From Actimicrobium sp034313845 (GTDB taxonomy: Bacteria; Pseudomonadota; Gammaproteobacteria; Burkholderiales; Burkholderiaceae_D): a DNA stretch of 64,000 nt. Shown here in pieces: positions 16,919 through 23,449 of this stretch (positions are counted from its first letter, which is position 1; each line of letters opens with the position of its first letter). The notes below the pieces were generated by a model that worked only from the letters and a program-made list of their open reading frames with translations, was not told where the DNA came from and did no database searches. The translations under genes and the position numbers were made by a program. Location of the stretch: NCBI RefSeq assembly GCF_034313845.1, contig NZ_JAVIWN010000004.1; one strand, written 5' to 3'.

Positions 16919-17805
16919 GCCGCCGCCATTTTCTTCACCACGACACGGCTCAGGCTAGCCCCATCGGCCTGGGTTTTCACCAGCGCCGACAGCGATGCCA
17001 TGATGCCGTCGATGCCGCTCTCATCAAGACTGCTCACGCCCAGTTGCAGCAACGCCGCCGCCCAGTCCAGCGTTTCGGCGATGCCGGGTTTTTTCTGCAA
17101 ATCCATCTGGCGCAACGCCTGGACAAACTCGACCACCTGTCGTGCAAGTTGCAGCGGCATCTGCGGCAAGCGCGTCTCGACGATCAGCAATTCCTTTTCA
17201 AAACCCGGATAGTCAACGTACTGGTACAGACAGCGCCGCCGCAACGCATCCGACAATTCGCGCGTGCCATTCGAGGTCAGGATCACGAGCGGCCGCGACA
17301 CCGCCTTGATCGTACCGAGTTCCGGAATCGAGACCTGGAAGTCCGACAGCACCTCCATCAAATACGCTTCAAAGGCTTCGTCGGCGCGGTCGATTTCATC
17401 GATCAGCAAGACCACCGGCGTCGTGCTGCTGATCGCTTCGAGCAAAGGCCGGCGCAGCAAATAGCGCTCCGAAAAAATGTCCTGCTCTTTCTCGGCGACC
17501 GGACGCGGATCGTCATCGAGCAGCTTGATGGCCAGCAGCTGGCGCTGGTAATTCCATTCGTACAGCGTCGAATGGGCATCGAGTCCTTCGTAACATTGCA
17601 GCCGGATCAAGCGGGTCTGATGCACTTGCGCGAGCACCTTGGCGATCTCGGTCTTGCCGACACCGGCCTCGCCTTCAAGCAGCAGCGGCCGCCCCATTGC
17701 CGTCATCAGCAATAGCGTTGCCGCCAGACCCGGCTCGGCCACATACCCGAGCTGCTGCAGTTGTCGCTGCAGCGTCAGGACCGTGTGCATGCGCTCGGTC
17801 GTCAT
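16912..17805 (-). CDS. coxD: CoxD: MoxR-type AAA+ ATPase for CO dehydrogenase maturation
   Basis: A 297-residue MoxR-family AAA+ ATPase. Walker A is LLEGEAGVGKTEIAK (about 40-54), Walker B is VVLLIDEIDRADEAFEA (about 133-149) and sensor 1 is VILTSNGTREL (about 186-196). CoxD is membrane-associated in Oligotropha and is needed to build the [CuSMoO2] centre. I place the start at ATG 17805 (MTTERMHTV), just past the coxG stop; an in-frame extension of 16 codons overlaps coxG and is not conserved. It overlaps coxE at its end, as expected for a functional pair. Confidence 0.92.
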   Translation of the reverse strand: MTTERMHTVLTLQRQLQQLGYVAEPGLAATLLLMTAMGRPLLLEGEAGVGKTEIAKVLAQVHQTRLIRLQCYEGLDAHSTLYEWNYQRQLLAIKLLDDDPRPVAEKEQDIFSERYLLRRPLLEAISSTTPVVLLIDEIDRADEAFEAYLMEVLSDFQVSIPELGTIKAVSRPLVILTSNGTRELSDALRRRCLYQYVDYPGFEKELLIVETRLPQMPLQLARQVVEFVQALRQMDLQKKPGIAETLDWAAALLQLGVSSLDESGIDGIMASLSALVKTQADGASLSRVVVKKMAAAC

Positions 17806-17812
17806 GCTTGCC

Positions 17813-18382
17813 TCAGGCCGACTTGCGGGCAAACAGCCCGTGCCACCAGTCACGCACCACTGCCCAGGCCAGCGCCAATCCGTTCATCTCGGATTGCACG
17901 GGTACCGGTGCGAGCTGCTGCGATTGCAGCGCCTCCACCTGTACTGCGAAGTTGGCAGCGAACTGCTTGAGGATCTGTTCGGCCACCGAGTTCATCACGC
18001 GACCGCCGAAGGCAGCGGCCTTGCCAGTCATCCCGACCTCGCTCTTGCCAACCAGTTCGCACGTCGTGCCGCCGGTATCCTTCACCGTCGCCACCAGATC
18101 CATCGAGGCACCCGACGTACCGGTCACGTCGGAGCCGGTGCCGATCAGATGCAGCGTGCGCGTGGCGGCATCGACTTCGCGCACTTCGATATTGCCGCGA
18201 AAGGACATCGAGGCCGGTCCGACCTTGACGCTGACGGTGCCCTTGTGATTTTTCTCATCGACGCGCTCGGTGATTTTTGCGCCCGGCATGCAATTGCCAA
18301 CGCCTTCGATATTCTGCAAAAACTGCCACGCGGTGTCAGCGCTGCAGGGCATGGGGAAAACTTTTTCTATGACGACATTCAT
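17813..18382 (-). CDS. coxG: CoxG: SRPBCC-family membrane recruitment protein
   Basis: A 189-residue CoxG protein: a START/SRPBCC fold over about 1-150 (KVFPMPCSADTAWQFLQNIEGVGNCMPGA, GAKITERVD, GRVMNSVAEQILKQFAANF) and a C-terminal hydrophobic or amphipathic segment (about 160-182). CoxG family proteins anchor CO dehydrogenase at the inner membrane and are implicated in passing electrons to quinone. It lies 51 bases after coxL and just before coxD, a slightly different order from Oligotropha. Confidence 0.92.
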   Translation of the reverse strand: MNVVIEKVFPMPCSADTAWQFLQNIEGVGNCMPGAKITERVDEKNHKGTVSVKVGPASMSFRGNIEVREVDAATRTLHLIGTGSDVTGTSGASMDLVATVKDTGGTTCELVGKSEVGMTGKAAAFGGRVMNSVAEQILKQFAANFAVQVEALQSQQLAPVPVQSEMNGLALAWAVVRDWWHGLFARKSA

Positions 18383-18433
18383 GCGTGATTCCTTGTTCTG
18401 AAGTGAAGCGGTCCGGCGAGGTCAGGCACTGAC

Positions 18434-20863
18434 CTAGCGCTGGTCCAGGTTAAGCGCATGGCTTTGCTGCCAGACCCTGAAGCTGTTGTGCGGCATGTTC
18501 ATGTGGGTCACGCCGAGATGGGCAAAGGCATCGACCATCGCCGCCGTGAAGCACGGAATCGACCCGACGTGCGGCGACTCGGCGACACCCTTGGCACCGA
18601 TCGGATGATGCGGCGACGGCGTAACAGTGAAGTCGGTTTCCCAGTGCGGCGTTTCCATGCTGGTCGGCAGGAAGTAATCCATCAGCGTGCCACCCAGCAC
18701 ATTGCCAGCATCGTCGTATGTCAGCTGCTGGCCCATCGCCACCGCAAAGCCTTCGGTCAGACCACCATGAACCTGGCCTTCGATAATCATCGGGTTGATG
18801 CGGGTGCCGCAATCATCGAGCGCGTAAAAACGCCGGATCTTGGTCTCGCCGGAAAAGCGATCGACATCGACCACGCAGATGTAGGTGCCGAACGGGAAAG
18901 TGAAATTCGGCGGGTCGTAATAGTCGACCGCTTCGAGTCCCATCTCCATCCCTTCGGGAACATTGTTGTAGGCCGCCCAGGCGACTTCCTTGATGCTCTT
19001 GGCCTGGTCCGGCGCACCCTTGACGACAAAGCGATCGAGGTCAAATTCGACATCGTCCGGGCTGACTTCAAGCAGATGCGCCGCGATCTTGCGGGCCTTC
19101 TCGCGGATCTTGTGCGAGGCACGTGCAATCGCAGCACCGGCGACCGGCGTCGAACGCGAACCGTAGGTGCCGAGTCCGTACGGCGCGGTGGCGGTATCGC
19201 CCTCCTCGACCGTAATCAGCGAAGCCGGGATGCCAGCCACTGAAGCGATGATCTGAGCGTAGGTCGTCTGATGCCCCTGCCCTTGGCTGATGGTACCCAT
19301 GCGGGCAATCGCCGAGCCATCCGGATGAACCCGGATTTCGCACGAGTCGAACATGCCGATGCCGAGGATGTCGCACATCTTCGACGGACCGGCACCGACG
19401 ATTTCGGTGAAGGTACAGATGCCGATGCCCATCAGCGTGGCGGCATCCGGATCAGCGCGGCGTGCTGCCTGTTCGGCCCGCAAAGCCGGGTAATCGAGCG
19501 CGGCCAATCCCTTGCGCAGCGCCGGTTCGTAATCGCCCGAATCGTATTCGAGACCGAGTGCGGTCTGGTACGGGAACTGGTCCTTGCGCAGGAAATTGCG
19601 GAAGCGGATTTCGGCCTTGTCGATGCCCAGCTTTTGCGCCAGCACGTCGACCATGCGTTCGATCAGATACACCGCTTCGGTGACGCGGAACGAACAGCGG
19701 TACGACACGCCGCCCGGACATTTGTTGGTGTAGATACCGTCGACCGAGACGAAGGCATTCGGAATATCGTACGAACCGGTGACGACATGGAACATGCCAG
19801 CCGGCCATTTGCTCGGATCGGCGCAGGCATCGAAAGCACCATGATCGGCGGTCACGTGGACCCGCAGTGCCTTGATCTTGCCATCCTTGTCGGCGGCCAG
19901 TTCGCCGGTCATGTGGTAGTCGCGGGCGAACGCGGTGGTGGTCAGGTTCTCGGTGCGCGACTCGATCCATTTGACCGGCCGGCCCAGCACGATCGAGGCA
20001 ACGATGGCGCACACATAGCCGGGATAAATACCAACCTTGTTGCCAAAGCCGCCGCCGATGTCAGGCGAGATGATGCGGATTTTCGATTCGGGAATCGACG
20101 ACAGCATGCCGACCACGGTACGCACCACATGCGGTGCCTGCGACGTGATGTAGACCATCAGGTCGCCGCGAATCTTGTCGAACGACGCCACGCAACCGCA
20201 GGTCTCGAGCGGACACGGATGCACGCGCTGATAAATCATGTCCTGCTTGACGGTCACTTCGGCATTGTCGAAGGCGCGGTCGGTCTTATCCTTGTCGCCG
20301 ATGTCCCACGTAAAAATATGGTTCGGATGCTTGCGCGCGCCATGCGCGCCGACGTCCTTGTCCTTGATATCGTCACGCACGGTCGGAGCATCGGGGGCCA
20401 TCGCCTTGAGCGGATCGACCAGCACTGCCAGCGGTTCGTATTCGACCTCGACCAGCTCGGCCGCATCGGCAGCGATATAGCGGTCTTCAGCCACCACGAA
20501 AGCGACTTCCTGATTCTGGAACACCACCTTGCCATCGGCCAGCACGGCCTGCACGTCACCGGCCAGTGTCGGCATCCAGTGCAGCTTGAGCGGCTTGAGG
20601 TCTTCAGCGGTCAGCACCGCGTACACGCCGGGATGGGCCAGCGCCTTGCTGGTGTCGATGCTCTTGATGCGGGCATGGGCATACGGACTGCGCACCATCA
20701 CGCCGACGAGCATGTTGGGCATCTTGATGTCGTCGACGTAATTGCCCTTGCCCTGGATGAAGCGCGGATCTTCGTAGCGCTTGCGCGAACAGCCCATGCC
20801 TTCGAGTTTGGCCAGGCGGTCTTCGTTACTTGGTACTGTCTTGGTGTCTATTGTTGCGTCCAT
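18434..20863 (-). CDS. coxL: CoxL: form I carbon monoxide dehydrogenase large subunit
   Basis: An 809-residue Mo hydroxylase large subunit, the same length as the Oligotropha enzyme. Residues about 386-393 read VSYRCSFR, the form I active-site loop (usually AYxCSFR) with the cysteine that holds copper near residue 390 (codon 19694-19696). GPSKMCDILG, SQGQGHQTTYAQ, YGSRSTPVAG, DDCGTRINPMIIEGQVHGG and the Glu in KGVAESPHVG are all in place. The first motif residue is Ser instead of Ala. The enzyme oxidises CO with water to CO2 and passes electrons through CoxS and CoxM. I start at ATG 20863, behind a GGAGAT-type site; the open frame runs further upstream into coxS without conservation. Confidence 0.96.
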   Translation of the reverse strand: MDATIDTKTVPSNEDRLAKLEGMGCSRKRYEDPRFIQGKGNYVDDIKMPNMLVGVMVRSPYAHARIKSIDTSKALAHPGVYAVLTAEDLKPLKLHWMPTLAGDVQAVLADGKVVFQNQEVAFVVAEDRYIAADAAELVEVEYEPLAVLVDPLKAMAPDAPTVRDDIKDKDVGAHGARKHPNHIFTWDIGDKDKTDRAFDNAEVTVKQDMIYQRVHPCPLETCGCVASFDKIRGDLMVYITSQAPHVVRTVVGMLSSIPESKIRIISPDIGGGFGNKVGIYPGYVCAIVASIVLGRPVKWIESRTENLTTTAFARDYHMTGELAADKDGKIKALRVHVTADHGAFDACADPSKWPAGMFHVVTGSYDIPNAFVSVDGIYTNKCPGGVSYRCSFRVTEAVYLIERMVDVLAQKLGIDKAEIRFRNFLRKDQFPYQTALGLEYDSGDYEPALRKGLAALDYPALRAEQAARRADPDAATLMGIGICTFTEIVGAGPSKMCDILGIGMFDSCEIRVHPDGSAIARMGTISQGQGHQTTYAQIIASVAGIPASLITVEEGDTATAPYGLGTYGSRSTPVAGAAIARASHKIREKARKIAAHLLEVSPDDVEFDLDRFVVKGAPDQAKSIKEVAWAAYNNVPEGMEMGLEAVDYYDPPNFTFPFGTYICVVDVDRFSGETKIRRFYALDDCGTRINPMIIEGQVHGGLTEGFAVAMGQQLTYDDAGNVLGGTLMDYFLPTSMETPHWETDFTVTPSPHHPIGAKGVAESPHVGSIPCFTAAMVDAFAHLGVTHMNMPHNSFRVWQQSHALNLDQR

Positions 20864-20907
20864 GATTATCTCCGTGAGTCTTCGGGTGCTCAGTGCGCTC
20901 AGTGCGC

Positions 20908-21429
20908 TCAGTGCGTCGTCGTTTCCATCAGCGGATACGAGGTCTGTACCGGCTCGCCGCGTAACTTGCGGGCGGCGTACTGGACCGCCTTGACGATGTT
21001 CTGGTAACCGGTGCAGCGGCACAGATTGCCGGCCATCCAGTAGCGGATTTCGGCTTCGGTCGGGTCCGGATTTTCTTTCAGCAGACGGTAGGCGCGGGTG
21101 ATCATGCCGGGTGTGCAGAAGCCGCATTGCAGACCGTGTTCCTGCATGAAGCCTTCCTGCAGCGCATGCAGTTCGCCGCCTTGCGCAAAGCCTTCGATGG
21201 TCAGCAATTCGGACCCGTCGGCCTGCACCGTCAGCATCGTGCAGGACTTGACCGACATGCCATCGACATCAACCGTGCAGGCACCGCAGTGCGACGAATC
21301 GCAACCGATGTGCGGGCCGGTGTGCAGACATTTTTCACGCAACGTGTGGATCAGCAGTTCGCGTGGCTCGACCACTACATCAGTGGACTTACCGTTGAGT
21401 TTGAAGGTCACCATCATTTTTTTAATCAT
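20908..21429 (-). CDS. coxS: CoxS: CO dehydrogenase small [2Fe-2S] subunit
   Basis: A 173-residue protein with two iron-sulfur modules: the plant-ferredoxin type CxxxxCxxCxxC region in HIGCDSSHCGACTVDVDG and the C-terminal four-helix type GFCTPGM ... GNLCRCTGYQNI. It carries electrons from the Mo-Cu site of CoxL to FAD in CoxM. I use ATG 21429, six bases downstream of GGAGA; another ATG at 21435 lies too close to that site. It follows coxM with a short gap of 16 bases and precedes coxL by 44 bases. Confidence 0.95.
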   Translation of the reverse strand: MIKKMMVTFKLNGKSTDVVVEPRELLIHTLREKCLHTGPHIGCDSSHCGACTVDVDGMSVKSCTMLTVQADGSELLTIEGFAQGGELHALQEGFMQEHGLQCGFCTPGMITRAYRLLKENPDPTEAEIRYWMAGNLCRCTGYQNIVKAVQYAARKLRGEPVQTSYPLMETTTH

Positions 21430-21445
21430 CACCATTCTCCGGGGT

Positions 21446-22312
21446 TCAGGCGCTGCAGCGCGACAGCGCAGTACGCAATGCACGTTGCGTCATCTCGCCA
21501 GCCATTGCGGTTTTGTACTCGACGTCGCCACGCAAATCGGCGGCCGGGTCGCAGATCGCCATTGCAAGGCGGGCCGCTTCGCGGATCGTGTCGTCATCGA
21601 GCGGTTTGCCGCGCAGGTAGTTTTCGGCGTCGTTGGCCTTGAGCGCGGTTTCGCCCAGATTGGTCAGCGTGATGGCAACTTCAGCAACCACGCCACCTTG
21701 CATACGCAGCAGCACAGCCGCTGCTGCCGTGGCGTAATCGCCGGTCTTGCGCTTGAGCTTGGCGTAGCAGGAACCACTGCCGGGTGCCGGTGTCGGGATA
21801 CGGATCTCGGTCATGATTTCGCCGGGTTCGAGCAAGGTGTAGTACAGCCCGAGGAAGTAGCCATCGGCGCTGACGACGCGCTCACCGGCAGCACTGGTGA
21901 GCACGAACGAGGCACCCAGCGCGATCATCAGCGCCGGATGGTCGTTGGCCGGATCGGCATGGGAAATGTCGCCGCCCAGCGTGCCCATGTAGCGCACTTG
22001 TGGGTCCGAGATCAGACCGGCACCTTCGACCAGCAGCGGACATTTTTGCTGCAGCAGCGGCGACCAGATCAATTCGTTTTCGGTCGTCATCGCGCCGATG
22101 CGAATTTCATTGCCGACCTCGCGAATGCCCTTGAGTGCGGCGATCTTGCGCAGGTCGATCAGGTGGGCCGGTTCGGCAAAACGCAGTTTCATCATTGGCA
22201 GCATGCTATGGCCACCGGCCAGCAATTTAGCCTCGTCGCCGTATTGATCGAGCAGTGCGATCGCAGCGGGCAAGGTGGTTGGGGCGTGGTATTCAAATGG
22301 GCGCGGGATCAC
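21446..22312 (-). CDS. coxM: CoxM: CO dehydrogenase medium FAD subunit
   Basis: A 288-residue FAD protein, the same length as Oligotropha CoxM. The FAD-binding motifs AGGHSMLPMMKLR (about 32-44) and TLGGDISHADPANDHP (about 111-126) are present, and the C-terminal CO-dehydrogenase flavoprotein domain ends the protein. It starts at GTG 22312 with GAGGAG a few bases upstream. It is the promoter-proximal gene of the cox operon, so the RcoM site just upstream governs all cox genes. Confidence 0.95.
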   Translation of the reverse strand: MIPRPFEYHAPTTLPAAIALLDQYGDEAKLLAGGHSMLPMMKLRFAEPAHLIDLRKIAALKGIREVGNEIRIGAMTTENELIWSPLLQQKCPLLVEGAGLISDPQVRYMGTLGGDISHADPANDHPALMIALGASFVLTSAAGERVVSADGYFLGLYYTLLEPGEIMTEIRIPTPAPGSGSCYAKLKRKTGDYATAAAAVLLRMQGGVVAEVAITLTNLGETALKANDAENYLRGKPLDDDTIREAARLAMAICDPAADLRGDVEYKTAMAGEMTQRALRTALSRCSA

Positions 22313-22403
22313 GCTGTCTCCTCGTTGTTATGGGGTGGCCAGCACAGTACCGGTGGCTGGCACAACGATAATTGCATGCGTAGGGCGGCGAACAGACAAG
22401 CAA

Positions 22404-22457
22404 TTCCCGAACAGCGGACAGGTCTTCCCGAGTCACCGGAAAACTTGCACGAACTGC
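22404..22457. promoter_or_regulatory. Probable RcoM operator: three direct repeats at 21-bp spacing
   Basis: On the plus strand TTCCCGAACAG begins at 22404, TTCCCGAGTCA at 22425 and TGCACGAACTG at 22446. The common core is TNCNCGA, with further agreement downstream (C at the twelfth position of each unit). The three units are exactly 21 bases apart, two helical turns, all on one face. LytTR proteins bind such direct repeats, and RcoM of Burkholderia xenovorans is reported to bind triplets of direct repeats 21 bp apart. The site lies between the divergent rcoM and coxM starts. An additional CGAACAG occurs at 22389. Confidence 0.7.
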
Positions 22458-22524
22458 AAAAAACGACGATCATAAAAAAAAAAATCAATAACCAGCCAGA
22501 ACAAACTGGCAACCGGAGACACGC

Positions 22525-22563
22525 ATGCCCCCAGTAATCCATTCCTCGGCAGCACACCGATGA
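22525..22563 (+). CDS. Short leader reading frame coupled to rcoM
   Basis: ATG at 22525 opens a 12-codon frame (MPPVIHSSAAHR) ending with TGA at 22561-22563, which overlaps the rcoM ATG as ATGA. It has a good ribosome site (GGAG, 22514-22517, seven bases upstream), whereas rcoM itself has none that I can see. The peptide may be only a translation-loading device for rcoM. No homology can be judged at this length. Confidence 0.45.
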   Translation: MPPVIHSSAAHR

Positions 22564-23396
22564 AGTATTCCGAACCCGTCATTCAGGAAACCTTCCTGCA
22601 TAAACTCGAGCAATTCAATCCCGGCATGGTCTGGCTGGACCCGACCAATCACGTCACCGCCATGAACGATGTCGCCGCGCAGTTGCTCGGACCGGCGGCG
22701 CAATATTCGATGGGAGTCGATCCCGATAAATTGCTCGGTATCGACGTGCTGCAAATGCATCCTGAAAAAAGTCGCGACAAGTTGCGTCTGCTGCTGCAGA
22801 CAGGACAGGACGGCAGTTGTCCGATGAAGTCGCCAGCACCGGTGGCGATGATGATCAATATTCCGGACCGGGTACTGGTCGTGAAAGTCTCGAAGATGGT
22901 GGGCCTCGCCGGGGTGGTCGGGACCTGCATGATTTTTTATGACCTGACCGATATCACGACGGCACCGGCCGGTGCACCGGCCACGGCACGTTCCGATCCG
23001 CCACCGCGCCGCTTGCTGAAGATTCCGGTCTATCGCAAGAACCGGGTCATGCTGATCGATATGAAGGATGTAGTGCGCTTTCAGGCGGATGGCCACTACA
23101 CCACCATTGTCACGGCCGATGACCAGTACATGTCGAACCTGTCGCTATCAGATGTGGAAGCGCGACTCGATCCCGCCATCTATTTCCGTACTCATCGCAG
23201 CCACATCGTCAGCCTGCCGCATGCTGTCGAACTCGTCATGAAAGACGAGTCGGTCAGCCTGATGATGGCCGACCGCCAGCAGACGGTGGTGCCGGTCAGC
23301 CGACCCAATACCGCGCAGTTGAAGGAATTGCTGGGGATCGCGCAGGTCAGTCCAAAAAGCGCGGCCGACAAACAAAACAGCCCGGTACGCGCTTGA
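22560..23396 (+). CDS. rcoM: RcoM: CO-sensing haem PAS-LytTR transcriptional activator
   Basis: A 278-residue single-component CO sensor. The N-terminal PAS domain (about 13-130, LEQFNPGMVWLDPTNHVTAMNDVAAQLLG split over its first strands) contains His67, Cys87 and Met97. These sit exactly seven positions before His74, Cys94 and Met104 of B. xenovorans RcoM-2, the known haem ligands (His constant, Cys in the ferric state, Met displaced by CO). The LytTR DNA-binding domain covers about 150-255 (IPVYRKNRVMLIDMKDVVRFQADGHY and YFRTHRSHIVSL). It is divergent from coxM and should activate the cox operon when CO is present. Confidence 0.95.
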   Translation: MKYSEPVIQETFLHKLEQFNPGMVWLDPTNHVTAMNDVAAQLLGPAAQYSMGVDPDKLLGIDVLQMHPEKSRDKLRLLLQTGQDGSCPMKSPAPVAMMINIPDRVLVVKVSKMVGLAGVVGTCMIFYDLTDITTAPAGAPATARSDPPPRRLLKIPVYRKNRVMLIDMKDVVRFQADGHYTTIVTADDQYMSNLSLSDVEARLDPAIYFRTHRSHIVSLPHAVELVMKDESVSLMMADRQQTVVPVSRPNTAQLKELLGIAQVSPKSAADKQNSPVRA

Positions 23397-23413
23397 TGCG
23401 CGAACCGGGCTGT
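23377..23413 (-). terminator. Strong hairpin overlapping the rcoM stop, terminator of the ior genes
   Basis: Ten-base arms ACAGCCCGGT and ACCGGGCTGT plus an inner CGCGC/GCGCG stem with a five-base loop that contains the rcoM TGA. On the minus strand the stem is followed by TTTGTTTG, a T-rich tail, so it should end transcription of iorB. On the plus strand no T-run follows, but the stem could still protect or end the rcoM message. Confidence 0.75.
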
Positions 23414-23449
23414 CGGGTTACTGCGGCGTGATCAGATCACGGCCATGGA

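Noticed and set aside
19271..21007. A 578-codon plus-strand frame opposite coxL
   Set aside because: Long antisense frames are common in GC-rich genes; coxL is unquestionable on the minus strand and the shadow has no motif.
20864..21127. Upstream extension of coxL into coxS
   Set aside because: The added residues are not conserved, lack a ribosome site and lie inside coxS; ATG 20863 gives the 809-residue standard length.
22474..22484. Run of 11 A as a phase-variable tract controlling rcoM
   Set aside because: It lies outside any coding frame between the operator and rcoM; it may affect promoter spacing but nothing in the sequence proves variation.
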